Origin: Paenibacillus sp. YYML68
Lineage (GTDB): Bacteria > Bacillota > Bacilli > Paenibacillales > NBRC-103111
Assembly (NCBI RefSeq): GCF_027923405.1
Contig: NZ_BQYI01000001.1
Span: forward strand, 131,501 to 195,500
Direction: 5' to 3'
DNA: 64,000 nt
The translations under genes and the position numbers were made by a program. Positions 36,150 through 44,671 of the stretch are shown here, one piece after another (the stretch's first letter is position 1; each line of letters opens with the position of its first letter). The notes below the pieces were generated by a model that was not told the DNA's origin, made no database searches, and saw nothing but the letters and a program-made list of their open reading frames with translations.

Positions 36150-36297
36150 TTCGCCATCAAATTGAAAATTCCTCTTTTTCACGAATGATTTTTCGACAAA
36201 ACTCGCTTATGGTCTGGCCGGCTCGGGAGAGGGGGAATCGCGTCGGCCGGGCACATGGCGCACAGGGCTGCACGGGACGGCTGTAATCGCAGCAGCA

Positions 36298-36585
36298 TTA
36301 CTTTACCGTCATGAGCTTCTCTTGATTTTTGGGGCTGCGCGACTTCCGATACTTGATCTTCGTCGCTTCTCCCCCGCGCAGGTGACGGATGGACTTGTGG
36401 TATTCGAGAATGTGCTTCACCTGGTTCGCAAGCTCCGGATTAATCTCCGGCAGTCGCTCGGTCAGATCCTTATGCACCGTGCTCTTGGAAACGCCGAACT
36501 CCTTCGCGATCGTGCGAACCGTATGCTTGGTTTCCACCAGACACCGGCCGATCTTAATGGTTCGCTCCTTGATGTAATCGTGCAC
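36298..36585 (-). CDS. spoIIID: Sporulation transcription factor SpoIIID
   Basis: SpoIIID is a small DNA-binding protein of the mother cell that switches genes on and off in the sigma-E regulon. The 95-residue product is very close to B. subtilis SpoIIID: HDYIKERTIKIGRCLVETKH, the helix-turn-helix IAKEFGVSKSTVHKDLTERL (about 24-43) and IRHLRGGEATKIKYRKS near the C terminus. I use the GTG at 36585, which follows GGAGGCGAGGGGAG; the protein then starts exactly as in B. subtilis, and the 12-residue upstream extension is rejected. It lies between spoIIQ and mbl, as in B. subtilis. Confidence 0.97.
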   Translation of the reverse strand: MHDYIKERTIKIGRCLVETKHTVRTIAKEFGVSKSTVHKDLTERLPEINPELANQVKHILEYHKSIRHLRGGEATKIKYRKSRSPKNQEKLMTVK

Positions 36586-36619
36586 TCCCCTCGCCTCCCT
36601 ACTCGAGTTAGTTTGGTAC

Positions 36620-36647
36620 ATTATATGAGGGGTCTCGGCTTATATTC
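36620..36647 (-). promoter_or_regulatory. Sigma-E-like promoter of spoIIID
   Basis: On the minus strand GAATATA (36641-36647) and CATATAAT (36620-36627; consensus CATACAMT, seven of eight) are 13 nt apart. spoIIID is a known sigma-E target. The -10 also contains TATAAT, so sigma-A use cannot be excluded. Confidence 0.5.
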
Positions 36648-36720
36648 TTTGTTTCACGGGCGTGACAAGCCTCGGGATGTAAATTATTTTCACAAATATG
36701 CAAAAAGAAGTCCTTGAACG

Positions 36721-36749
36721 AAAAAAAACAGGGAGGCTGCCCTCCCTGT
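36721..36749 (-). terminator. Rho-independent terminator after spoIIQ
   Basis: ACAGGGAGG (36728-36736) and CCTCCCTGT (36741-36749) form a 9-bp stem with a 4-nt loop. On the minus strand it is followed by an unbroken run of Ts. It lies 12 nt past the spoIIQ stop. Confidence 0.93.
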
Positions 36750-36760
36750 CGCTAAAGCTC

Positions 36761-37498
36761 TTATTGTTCCACGATGTGCTGCTCCGGGTTGATCGCCGCT
36801 CCGCCTTGCCCTTGGCGCAGCTCGAAGTGCAAGTGAATGCCCTGCTCCTTCTCGAGCTCGTTGCGTCCGGCCATCGCGATCACGTCGCCCTTCTTCACCT
36901 CAGCGTCCTTCGCTACCTTCACGTCAGTCAAGCTCTGGTAGATCGAGACGAGGCCGTTGCTGTGCGTGACCTCGACCAGGTTGCCTACGAGCGGGTCCTT
37001 CTGCACAGCTGTCACTTTACCGCTCATGACCGCTACGACCTCGAACGTCGTGTTATCCGGCTTCGCGAAGTCCATGCCGACATGCGGAGTGAACTCATCG
37101 CCGTACTCCACAAGCGCCGCCTGTCTCGCTTCACTGGTCGCCTTACTGTCGAAGAACGGCAGGATGACCTCCAGCTCCGAGCGATCCTTCACCGGCCACT
37201 GCATCTGCTCCTGCACCGCCATCGTTGCTACATCCGGACCGTTGACGCTCTCGGTCACCGTCGGACCTTCCGTCAAGTCGGTTTTCAGGGAGCTGTCCGT
37301 CTGGAACGTACCCGAGCCCTGATACACCCACATTAACGTTAAGATGATTGCCGCTGCCGCCATGTACGTTGCTGGGAATACCCATTTCTTGCTCAGCAAT
37401 CTTTTCCACGACGAACCGCCGCCTACTTGTGTCTGTGCTCCCTCGATAGATTTAGGAGCGCCTTCTTTACCTTGCAGATCCTTGTTATGTTCATTCAT
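36761..37498 (-). CDS. spoIIQ: Stage II sporulation protein SpoIIQ (M23/LytM peptidase family)
   Basis: SpoIIQ is made in the forespore, spans its membrane and pairs with SpoIIIAH to form the channel to the mother cell. The 245-residue product has one membrane helix (about 40-58), a linker and an M23 LytM domain (about 135-228). The zinc-binding set looks complete: HVGMD (His 139, Asp 143) and HLHFEL (His 222, His 224). B. subtilis SpoIIQ lacks one of these ligands, so this one may be a working peptidase. The ATG at 37498 follows AGGTGAT. A precise sigma-F promoter lies just upstream. Its partners spoIID and murA follow the B. subtilis order. Confidence 0.93.
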   Translation of the reverse strand: MNEHNKDLQGKEGAPKSIEGAQTQVGGGSSWKRLLSKKWVFPATYMAAAAIILTLMWVYQGSGTFQTDSSLKTDLTEGPTVTESVNGPDVATMAVQEQMQWPVKDRSELEVILPFFDSKATSEARQAALVEYGDEFTPHVGMDFAKPDNTTFEVVAVMSGKVTAVQKDPLVGNLVEVTHSNGLVSIYQSLTDVKVAKDAEVKKGDVIAMAGRNELEKEQGIHLHFELRQGQGGAAINPEQHIVEQ

Positions 37499-37516
37499 CT
37501 ATATCACCTCGCTAAC

Positions 37517-37545
37517 CATTCTTGCCCGATTTGCGAGATTTATAC
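37517..37545 (-). promoter_or_regulatory. Sigma-F promoter of spoIIQ
   Basis: On the minus strand GTATA (37541-37545) is followed after 14 nt by GGCAAGAATG (37517-37526). Both match the sigma-F consensus GYATA and GGnnAnAnTR at every defined position. spoIIQ is a classic sigma-F target, and the promoter lies in the gap after spoIID. Confidence 0.8.
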
Positions 37546-37563
37546 GGGGATTACGAAGCGCGA

Positions 37564-38622
37564 TTAAAAACTTTTTCCCTGCAAAAAAGTAGCCGCCGAG
37601 CCATATTCTACTCCAGTATAATAGTGTCGAATAATATCATCTGCCGTCTTGCCCTCACGCGCCATGCCGTTCGCACCCCACTGACTCATGCCGACGCCAT
37701 GCCCATAGCCGAACGTGGTGAACGTCCACTTGCCCTTCTCATAGCTCCATTGGAACTGGCTGGAGTTCAGCCCTAGCCGCTCGCGGAATTCACGACCCGT
37801 GAACGTCTTACCCCCGGCTGTCAGCCGCTTGATCCGGTTCCCCTCGCTAAGCTCGATAATACGAAGTCCCTGCTTCGAGCCTGCGAGCGCTGGCACCGCT
37901 GCCGGCAGTGCAAGCTTCTGCTGCAGCTCCTTCGCGGTGAAGCTCACCGTCTCCTTATAGCGGGGGGACAGCTTCGCATCCCATGGACTTGCGACGCTGC
38001 GGAGGTACGGAACCTCGACGTTCCAGTAGTCCTCCGAGTTCTCCGTATATCCGTTACTAGTGGAAAAATAACTCGCATCTATCGGCTCGCCCTTGTACGT
38101 AATGACCTGGTCCCGCGTACCTTCAACAGCCTTACGAAGCTTAGCCATATACGTCTCGTACTTGTCCGAGCCCCATCGGTTGCGAAGCTCCTCGGGACTC
38201 ACATACACTTGATGAGCGGTCGTATCTGACACGACGGCGCCCGAAGCCACCTGCGCGTCTTGGCCCGTCCCTCCGCCAATCGCAAGCTTGCGGACAATGT
38301 AAGTGCGAGCGGCGAGCGCCTGCGCCTTCAGCGCCTCCAGCTCGAATTCGATCGGCATCTCACCTGCGACAACGCCCAGCACGTATTGTTCAAGCTCGAT
38401 CCGCTCGATCACCTGACTGCCGCTCCGATGCACAGGTATCTGTACCGACGCACGCTGACTGACTGTAGCATCCGCTTGCACGATGGCCGCGCTGCGATCT
38501 TCAGGTGACGTACGGACGAGGGTAAGCGGCACAACGATGATCACAACTAAGAAACCGAGCAGACAACAACCACCCCAACGCAGTCCGCGATGCTGGGCAC
38601 CGCTTAGCTTGTACCTCGCCAT
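37564..38622 (-). CDS. spoIID: Stage II sporulation protein SpoIID (lytic transglycosylase)
   Basis: SpoIID is the mother-cell peptidoglycan lytic transglycosylase of the SpoIIDMP engulfment machine. The 352-residue product has an N-terminal membrane anchor (WGGCCLLGFLVVIIVVPLTL). The conserved start of the catalytic domain is ERIELEQYVLGVVAGEMPIE, with the family Glu, followed by LKAQALAARTYIV. The C-terminal YGHGVGMSQWGANGMA motif is typical of the SpoIID domain. The ATG at 38622 has GGAGG at a somewhat long distance, and an in-frame upstream start is unlikely. It lies between murA and spoIIQ. Confidence 0.94.
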   Translation of the reverse strand: MARYKLSGAQHRGLRWGGCCLLGFLVVIIVVPLTLVRTSPEDRSAAIVQADATVSQRASVQIPVHRSGSQVIERIELEQYVLGVVAGEMPIEFELEALKAQALAARTYIVRKLAIGGGTGQDAQVASGAVVSDTTAHQVYVSPEELRNRWGSDKYETYMAKLRKAVEGTRDQVITYKGEPIDASYFSTSNGYTENSEDYWNVEVPYLRSVASPWDAKLSPRYKETVSFTAKELQQKLALPAAVPALAGSKQGLRIIELSEGNRIKRLTAGGKTFTGREFRERLGLNSSQFQWSYEKGKWTFTTFGYGHGVGMSQWGANGMAREGKTADDIIRHYYTGVEYGSAATFLQGKSF

Positions 38623-38771
38623 CGCTTCACGCCGCCTCCAGCTGCTATATTCCTGTCTACAGCCCCTATAGCCCTGCACACAGGTAACATCATCATATGA
38701 GCTGGAAAAATAGAATAGAACCGTCCGAAAGAGACGATTCTATGAGCAAGAATAGGCAGCGTGAACGCACG

Positions 38772-38805
38772 AAAGCCTGCTTCTCCGCTAGGGAAAGCAG
38801 GCTTT
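38772..38805 (-). terminator. Hairpin between murA and spoIID
   Basis: AAAGCCTGCTT (38772-38782) and AAGCAGGCTTT (38795-38805) form a perfect 11-bp stem with a 12-nt loop, about 55 nt past the murA stop. The T tails are short in both directions, so it may terminate weakly on either strand. Confidence 0.6.
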
Positions 38806-38859
38806 ATCCGCTTCTCAATGGCTTGCCACTATAGCAATCATGAGCATCGCAACAGTGCA

Positions 38860-40200
38860 TTAAGCCATGGACGGTGATACCGAGAACAGCGGTAATGGCT
38901 CAGGCTGCATTCTCTCCTGCACCGTCTCGGTCTCGACGACCTCGATAGGCAGACGTCGAATATCAGCGCCGAGGCGCATCAGCTTCTCGGTAATGTCCAC
39001 GTAGCCGCGATCAATATGGTGAATGCCTGTAATCTCGGTATCTCCATCAGCCGCAAGCGCGGCAAGAATGAGAGCAGCGCCAGCGCGCAAGTCCGTTGCG
39101 CATACCTTCGCCCCCTTCAGCTTGTGCCCGCCGCTAACGACTGCTGTTCGGCCCTCGACCTTAATTTGGGCATTCATGTTAGCCATCTGCTCCACATGCA
39201 TGAATCGGTTCTCGAACACCGTTTCCGTTACAAGACTTGTGCCCTCTACCGTCAGCAGCAGCGCCATCATCTGCGACTGCATATCGGTCGGGAAGCCCGG
39301 ATAAGGCAGCGTCTTCAGATCAATCGGTCGAAGCGGACCGTTCGTATAGACACGCAGTCCGTTCTCATCCTCCTCGATCTGCACGCCCATCTCTTGCATC
39401 TTCGAGATGACCGGACGGAGATGGTCGCCGAGCGCCCCTTCAATAAACAGATCACTTTTTGTAATGGCTGCTGCAATCATGTATGTACCCGCTTCAATCC
39501 GGTCCGGAATGACGGTATGTACCGCGCCTTGCAGCTGCTCCACGCCGTCGATGCGGATCGTGCCAGTGCCTGCACCGCGGATTCTAGCCCCCATCGCATT
39601 CAAGTAATTGGCCAGATCTACAATCTCCGGCTCCTTCGCCGCGTTCTCAATCAGCGTTGTGCCGTCTGCCAAGGCGGCTGCCATCATAATGTTCTCGGTA
39701 GCTCCAACGCTCGCGACGTCCAGATACACCTTCGCTCCCTTAAGGCGTCCCTTCACTCTCGCTTCGATATAGCCTTGACCGAGCTCGATCTCCGCGCCCA
39801 TCGCCTCGAAGCCCTTCAGATGCTGGTCGATCGGTCTTGTACCGATTGCGCAGCCGCCCGGCAGCGCGATGCGCGCCTGGCCCATGCGGGCTAGCAGCGG
39901 ACCCATGACGAGGAACGAGGCACGCATTTTGCGAACGAGCTCATAGGCTGCCTCGCACGTCTGGATGCGCGTCGCATCGACTCTAATCGTTTCGTGTCTA
40001 TAGTCAACCTTGGCTCCTAGACTCTCCAGCACTTGATTGATGACCAGCACGTCGTCAAGTGGAGGCGCGTCATGTATCATACTCTCTCCCTTACTGCCTA
40101 GAAGAGAGGCTGCGATAATCGGCAGCACGGCATTTTTGGCCCCATGGATACGAACTTTGCCGGAAAGCGGATTGCCGCCGCGGACGATAATTTTGCTCAT
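38860..40200 (-). CDS. murA: UDP-N-acetylglucosamine 1-carboxyvinyltransferase MurA
   Basis: MurA transfers enolpyruvate from PEP to UDP-GlcNAc, the first committed step of peptidoglycan synthesis in the cytosol. The 446-residue product has the N-terminal [20 protein letters not shown] with the substrate-binding Lys-Asn pair (about 22-23), the active-site loop [13 protein letters not shown] with Cys 117 (the fosfomycin target), and [20 protein letters not shown] near the C terminus. The tail of about 20 residues beyond the usual end is unremarkable. It lies upstream of spoIID and downstream of ywzB, which identifies it as the murAA-type copy. Confidence 0.96.
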   Translation of the reverse strand: MSKIIVRGGNPLSGKVRIHGAKNAVLPIIAASLLGSKGESMIHDAPPLDDVLVINQVLESLGAKVDYRHETIRVDATRIQTCEAAYELVRKMRASFLVMGPLLARMGQARIALPGGCAIGTRPIDQHLKGFEAMGAEIELGQGYIEARVKGRLKGAKVYLDVASVGATENIMMAAALADGTTLIENAAKEPEIVDLANYLNAMGARIRGAGTGTIRIDGVEQLQGAVHTVIPDRIEAGTYMIAAAITKSDLFIEGALGDHLRPVISKMQEMGVQIEEDENGLRVYTNGPLRPIDLKTLPYPGFPTDMQSQMMALLLTVEGTSLVTETVFENRFMHVEQMANMNAQIKVEGRTAVVSGGHKLKGAKVCATDLRAGAALILAALAADGDTEITGIHHIDRGYVDITEKLMRLGADIRRLPIEVVETETVQERMQPEPLPLFSVSPSMA

Positions 40201-40340
40201 CTAGATCCCCCTCCGCGTTTCTAATGTAACTTTCACATATCAATTACGATATCATTCGTGACTCGATCCGGTTTTAATACGGTTGTACTATCCATTGTTG
40301 ACAACAATCTACCGGGTTATGCGAATCGATCCCTCATAAT

Positions 40341-40592
40341 CTAGAACATTCCAGATAACCACTGGGACCAGGCTAAATAATCAATAACGAATCGAGTGAT
40401 TTCATACCCCAGCACAACGGACAGCATAATGTGCAGCAACTTCGCCCGCATGCCCCGCGGTCTTTTGAACAGCTGCTCCAGCTTGAGCTCCTGCAGCACC
40501 CACCACGACAGTCCGATAAACATCAGCACCAGCAAGATGTTCAATATGCCCTTCAAGCCTAACGAGGCGTTTAACTGGTCCACATAATCCAT
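40341..40592 (-). CDS. ywzB: DUF1146 membrane protein YwzB
   Basis: This 83-residue protein has two hydrophobic helices (about 14-31 and 55-70) separated by a basic loop (LKLEQLFKRPRGMRAKLLHI). It matches the DUF1146 family, encoded just upstream of murA in Bacillales. Its function is unknown. The ATG at 40592 follows GGGGGT. A 16-codon reading frame with a strong ribosome-binding site lies just before it. Confidence 0.85.
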   Translation of the reverse strand: MDYVDQLNASLGLKGILNILLVLMFIGLSWWVLQELKLEQLFKRPRGMRAKLLHIMLSVVLGYEITRFVIDYLAWSQWLSGMF

Positions 40593-40617
40593 GAAAGATC
40601 GTACCCCCGCTCGAGAA

Positions 40618-40668
40618 TCAAATGGTCAGACCTCCGACGCCACCTCCCGTCGAATACCCGGTGCCCAT
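40618..40668 (-). CDS. Possible 16-residue glycine-rich peptide ahead of ywzB
   Basis: An ATG at 40668 follows AAGGAGG by 4 nt and opens a frame of 16 codons, MGTGYSTGGGVGGLTI, ending at TGA 26 nt before ywzB. The ribosome-binding site is stronger than that of ywzB. It could be a leader peptide or small protein, or chance; no homologue is recognized. Confidence 0.3.
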   Translation of the reverse strand: MGTGYSTGGGVGGLTI

Positions 40669-40745
40669 GGCGCCTCCTTGCATGCTTACCCCATCCGTTA
40701 ATCGTTTAATCGGGAGTTTGCATATTTTTGACGATTCATTTCCTG

Positions 40746-43274
40746 TTATCGTAGCGATGTGAATAAGAGCTGGACGAATTCAGCACGGGTCGCCTGCTGG
40801 TCAGGACGGAACGAGCCGTCCGCATACCCGTCGATCAGTCCATCCCCCTTCATCTGCTTCAACAGACCAGCACCCCAGTAGCTGTCCGGAATATCGGTGA
40901 AGGGCGACTGACCTCTTACCTTACCAGCCTTATTCAAACTTCGAGCAAGCATCGCCGTCATCTCCATCCGCGTGACAGGCTGATCAGGGGCAAACGTACC
41001 GTCCGGGTAGCCCTCGATCATACCGGCCTGCGAAGCCCTTGCTATATAATCGTATGCCCAATGGGTTGTATTCAGATCATAGTAGCTGATACTCTTGCTC
41101 GTGCTCAGCCCGAATGCCCTCGATAAGACAGCGGTCGCCTCGGCTCTAGTAATCGGACGATTCGGCTGGAACGTGTAGTCGCCGTAGCCATCGATCACCT
41201 TCCTCGACGTCAAGGCAGCGATCGCCTGCTCTCCCCAATGACCGCGAATATCGATGAAGCCCGACGTCAGCGGCTTCGCCCTCACACTGAACTGATACAT
41301 CTGATGATCGAATTCACGGCTTGCGGTCAGCTTCACGTAATAACGCCCTGGCGCGAACTTGCCGTTCAACTGCTGTCTACGCTCCGACATTTCATTCATG
41401 GAGGACCCCATCGGCCGCAGTGTACCGTCGTACAGCGTCATATACATCTGGACATGCTGCGGAATATCGTCGGTCACGAGCTGAATGTAGCTCTCCTCCT
41501 CGACCTCGAACTGGTACCAGTCGGCATCCCTCGCCTTGTCCAGCAAGCCGCCGTACTCGGTATCCAGCGATACCGCCGTCGCCTGATAAGAACGATCGTT
41601 CGGCTCGTTCGGATCGACCAGCTTGGCATCATATTGGATGTTCAACGTATACTCGCCGACGATCGGATTCTCATATTCCTTCACGTTGTTGACCCGAATG
41701 TAATAATTGCCCTGGAACACCTCGGGTATGGTGTACACTTCCGATACTCCATCGTCGCCGAGGTCGATCGTGACCGACTTCTCCCCTTGCCGCTGGATGA
41801 GCAGCACTGCATCGATGCGCGCCGTATCGGCTGACAGCGTAACCTTCAGCGTCCCAGACGACTCGACAGGGAACTGATACCAGTCCGTGTCATGATATTG
41901 ATGGAACGTTCCCTTGACGGTCTGGCTTCTTCCCGGCAGCACGTAGGCCTTGTACTGCTTGTCGTTATCCTCGAACGGATCACGGTATATTTCGAAGAAG
42001 GTCGTAATGCGATAGGGTAGCAGCTCCTTGTATGAACGATTCGCCAGCTGAAGCTGAAAATAGCTCCGGCCCTTCGTCACCTTAAACGGCACCGTCTGTC
42101 CGCCCTGAATCGACTTCGTCGTCAACTGTCCGCTCGCGTCCACATGCTGGACCAATAGCTCTTGAGCCGCTCCCATGGTAAGCGTCAGATTAACGGTTCC
42201 TTCATACGGAGAATCCGCGTAGTACCAGTCCGAATCGGCTCCGCTCGCGAAGGCTGCCGCCATCTCATTACTGACTGAGATCGCCTTCGCTTTATCCTTG
42301 CGGTCGTTCGGCTCGTACATGTCAGGCTGGAGCGAGCGCTCGTTCAGCAGCCGATCAACCCTCAGCAGCCCGTGACCCGTCGCAGCATCCCAGCCTTCAG
42401 CATTCAGGTCCTGTGCGGTATGACGAATGCGTTGCCGAATATCATGTGGCTTCAGTCGAGGCTCGCGCTCCCATAGGAGCGCTGCGGCCGCAGCAACCTG
42501 AGGCGCCGCCATCGACGTGCCGTCCTTATACTCATAGGTGCTTCCCATCGCCGTCGTATAGACGTTCCAAGGCGCTACAACATCGACCTCCAGTCCCGAG
42601 TTAGACCTGGCGTCAGCCTTGCCTGCGGCATTCACGCCTCCGACTGCTAGTACAGTCGAATACGCGGCAGGGTATTTCACACGGTTGCCTTCATTGCCTG
42701 TCGCTGCAACGAGCAGCACTTCCTTCTCCTCGGCATATCGGACAATGTCGCTCATATAAGCGGAATATTTGTTGAGGCCTAACGATAGCACCACGATCTT
42801 GGCCCCGTGGTCTACCGCATAGCGGATCGCTTCCCCTAGCCTCTGCTCGTCGCCTGCTCCATCACCCTCGAGCGCCTTGATCGGCATCAGCTTGGTGCGC
42901 CAGAGCATACCGGCTACCCCGCGGTCATTGTTGCCCACCGCTCCGATAATGCCCGCCACATTAGTGCCATGCCCATTGTCATCCTCAGGTGGAAGAGACG
43001 GGTCAATGAGATTGACGCCCGGCACGAGATTCGGCTTCAAGTCTGGGTGTGACAGCTGTACCCCTGTATCTACAATCGCAATCGTGACGCCCGCTTGTCC
43101 CCGAGCTGTCTCCCACGCCTCTTCCATACGAATCTGTTGTAGGTTCGTCTGCTTCACATAGAACGGATCATTGGCTGTTGCCGCATAGGCTGCAGCCGCA
43201 CAGCCCAGGAATAAGGCGAGGCCTGATAACGACGCGATGACACTCTTTTTGATCGCACTAGTTCCCATCGTCAT
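40746..43274 (-). CDS. SLH-anchored subtilisin-like serine protease
   Basis: A secreted S8 family peptidase of about 842 residues. It has a signal peptide (IKKSVIASLSGLALFLGCAA). The triad is intact: Asp 69 (VTIAIVDTGVQLSHPDL), His 102 (DDNGHGTNVAG) and Ser 254 (DGTSMAAPQVAAA). Three prepeptidase-C-terminal (PPC) beta domains follow (about 335-650; each contains DxDWYxF-type segments), then three SLH domains (last 190 residues). No I9-type propeptide lies between signal peptide and catalytic domain. It should be tethered to the same wall polymer as the S-layer. The ATG at 43274 follows AAAAGGA; an in-frame ATG at 43301 is also possible. Confidence 0.92.
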   Translation of the reverse strand: MTMGTSAIKKSVIASLSGLALFLGCAAAAYAATANDPFYVKQTNLQQIRMEEAWETARGQAGVTIAIVDTGVQLSHPDLKPNLVPGVNLIDPSLPPEDDNGHGTNVAGIIGAVGNNDRGVAGMLWRTKLMPIKALEGDGAGDEQRLGEAIRYAVDHGAKIVVLSLGLNKYSAYMSDIVRYAEEKEVLLVAATGNEGNRVKYPAAYSTVLAVGGVNAAGKADARSNSGLEVDVVAPWNVYTTAMGSTYEYKDGTSMAAPQVAAAAALLWEREPRLKPHDIRQRIRHTAQDLNAEGWDAATGHGLLRVDRLLNERSLQPDMYEPNDRKDKAKAISVSNEMAAAFASGADSDWYYADSPYEGTVNLTLTMGAAQELLVQHVDASGQLTTKSIQGGQTVPFKVTKGRSYFQLQLANRSYKELLPYRITTFFEIYRDPFEDNDKQYKAYVLPGRSQTVKGTFHQYHDTDWYQFPVESSGTLKVTLSADTARIDAVLLIQRQGEKSVTIDLGDDGVSEVYTIPEVFQGNYYIRVNNVKEYENPIVGEYTLNIQYDAKLVDPNEPNDRSYQATAVSLDTEYGGLLDKARDADWYQFEVEEESYIQLVTDDIPQHVQMYMTLYDGTLRPMGSSMNEMSERRQQLNGKFAPGRYYVKLTASREFDHQMYQFSVRAKPLTSGFIDIRGHWGEQAIAALTSRKVIDGYGDYTFQPNRPITRAEATAVLSRAFGLSTSKSISYYDLNTTHWAYDYIARASQAGMIEGYPDGTFAPDQPVTRMEMTAMLARSLNKAGKVRGQSPFTDIPDSYWGAGLLKQMKGDGLIDGYADGSFRPDQQATRAEFVQLLFTSLR

Positions 43275-43378
43275 TCCATTCCTTTTACTGTCATTCTCCA
43301 TTCTCCCATTCTAAGCTTTAGCGCTTATGGGCGCAACTGGATATATTTTTCGTCAGCTTCTTTCGAATCCCCCTCTTT

Positions 43379-43420
43379 CCCCCTTCCCGAAGGGGGAGGA
43401 CTTGGGCGCTGCGCCCCAAG
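43379..43420. repeat. GC-rich tandem hairpins upstream of the protease
   Basis: CCCCCTT-CCCG-AAGGGGG (43379-43396) is followed by CTTGGG...CCCAAG (43401-43420), two adjacent strong dyads. They begin an approximately 430-base GC-rich, G-over-C-skewed, non-coding tract unlike the flanking genes. The pattern resembles intergenic repeat families of some Paenibacillaceae genomes. Confidence 0.6.
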
Positions 43421-43670
43421 ACCCCGCAAGGGTGCGAGGGAGGGACTGGGCCGTCGTTGAATGCTCGTTGGGTGGTGGGAGCGCTTGTCGTCCCCCTGGG
43501 GCTGCCCGCCTTGGATGGCGGCGGGCAGGACAGGTGGGGACACGCTTCATGCGGCGTGCTTTCGGGACTTGTTGCCCTGCTGGTGCTAGGAGTGAGGTGC
43601 GGTGGTTGCTTGTGGTCTTTGGGAGGAGGGACTCGCGCATGACTAGCGTCATGAGCTTACTTCGGCGCTC
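43421..43670. other. Non-coding GC-rich tract
   Basis: No gene is visible. The plus strand is G-rich with short tandem-like motifs; the open frames crossing it have arginine- and glycine-rich sequence with no recognizable domain. It lies between two sets of repeats and probably belongs to the same repeat island. Confidence 0.5.
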
Positions 43671-43730
43671 GGAAGTGCCTTCGCCCCTTGCGGGGCGACC
43701 GAAAAGCGCTTCGCTGTTTCGGAGTTGGCG
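43671..43730. repeat. 60-bp hairpin repeat, copy 1
   Basis: It starts GGAAGTGCCTTCGCCCCTTG and ends GGAGTTGGCG. It contains the dyad CGCCCC-TTGC-GGGGCG and a second, CCGAAAAGCG with CGCTGTTTCGG. It matches copy 2 (43756-43815) at 59 of 60 bases. Two hairpins per unit resemble REP/BIME-like intergenic repeats. Confidence 0.75.
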
Positions 43731-43755
43731 TCCGTCGGTTGCTGGGACGGACGCA

Positions 43756-43815
43756 GGAAGTGCCTTCGCCCCTTGCGGGGCGACCGAAAGGCGCTTCGCT
43801 GTTTCGGAGTTGGCG
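43756..43815. repeat. 60-bp hairpin repeat, copy 2
   Basis: Direct repeat of 43671-43730 at an 85-bp offset, with a single A-to-G change. It ends 17 bp before the 3' end of the gntR gene. The 25 bp between copies are not shared. Confidence 0.75.
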
Positions 43816-43831
43816 TTACGCGGGAGGTGAT

Positions 43832-44545
43832 CTATCGGGTGCGCCGGAGATGAAAGGTGAATACATCGTTGCGCATATAGTCTAAGGAATAGAATACAGG
43901 ACGATTTCCTTCATCGTAGTGTAGCTGCTTGAGTAATAGTACCGTGGTTTGCGGATATTGCAGTAATTGTTGACAATTTCGATCGATGTGCAGCGGTACG
44001 CAGATCTCGGTATCGGCACGGTTGACCGAGACGCCGAGCTTACTTTCTACAAATTGCAGCAGGGAGCCGGAGAAGGTAGGCTGCTCGAAGCCTATACCGA
44101 ATAAGTGAACAGGCAAATAGTTAATGGAAAGCATCACGGGCTCATCGTTTGCCTTACGAATACGCTCGAGAATATATACAGGGGTACCCGAGACGATCCC
44201 GAGCCTTTCGGCAGCCTCCTCCGGACATGGAAGCTTGGCAAGAGAGATCATGCTCTCACTTTCGGTCAGACCTGCTGAACGAATCATCTCCGAAGAGCTG
44301 TGCAAGCGTTCGAGTGTGCTCTTGATGGGCGGTAGAGGACGAATGACGAACGTGCCGACGCCATGCTTAACTAATATTCGTCCCTCCTCCTCCAGCATTT
44401 TCAATGCACCGCGGAACGTTTCGCGGCTCACTTGAAACTGCTTGGACATGTGAATCTCGGACGGCAATTGCTCCCCAATCCGATAGATGCCTTGATCAAT
44501 CATATCGATCAATTGCTTCTTTATTTGCTCACACTTCGAGTTCAT
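43832..44545 (-). CDS. GntR family transcriptional regulator (HutC/UTRA type)
   Basis: A 237-residue repressor-type regulator. The N-terminal winged helix (about 5-70) has the GntR pattern IGEQLPSEIHMSKQFQVSRE followed by LVKHGVGTFVI. The C-terminal UTRA domain (about 90-230) has the TPVYILERIRKANDEPVMLS and QTTVLLLKQLHYDEGNRPVF segments of the effector-binding fold. It lies downstream of the phospholipase/ABC operon, separated by a terminator. A dyad with the HutC-type core GTnTAnAC overlaps the promoter of that operon (about 51,390), so it is the likely local regulator. The effector is unknown; a sugar or glycerol phosphate is possible. Confidence 0.88.
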   Translation of the reverse strand: MNSKCEQIKKQLIDMIDQGIYRIGEQLPSEIHMSKQFQVSRETFRGALKMLEEEGRILVKHGVGTFVIRPLPPIKSTLERLHSSSEMIRSAGLTESESMISLAKLPCPEEAAERLGIVSGTPVYILERIRKANDEPVMLSINYLPVHLFGIGFEQPTFSGSLLQFVESKLGVSVNRADTEICVPLHIDRNCQQLLQYPQTTVLLLKQLHYDEGNRPVFYSLDYMRNDVFTFHLRRTR

Positions 44546-44671
44546 CGTTTATTCCTACACCTCTATCCTGAAATAACAGGCTCCCTACATATCGGAAGAT
44601 GTTATGTCTAGTTGGTTTTAATTTGAGTTTATTGTCAGCTTGCACAAGTCGTTTGTCAACATTTCCCTTGT

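Noticed and set aside
36586-36621. Twelve-residue N-terminal extension of SpoIIID
   Set aside because: The GTG at 36585 has a strong ribosome-binding site and gives exactly the B. subtilis N terminus.
43302-43670. Mobile element carrying the 40.7-52.8 kb block
   Set aside because: No transposase, integrase, terminal inverted repeats or target duplication could be found; the block looks inserted, but the mechanism is not visible.
43327-43830. 167-codon open frame on the plus strand
   Set aside because: It runs through the hairpin repeats, is rich in Arg/Gly/Pro, repeats the same peptide from the duplicated 60-bp unit, and has no domain. It looks like a chance frame in GC-rich repeats.
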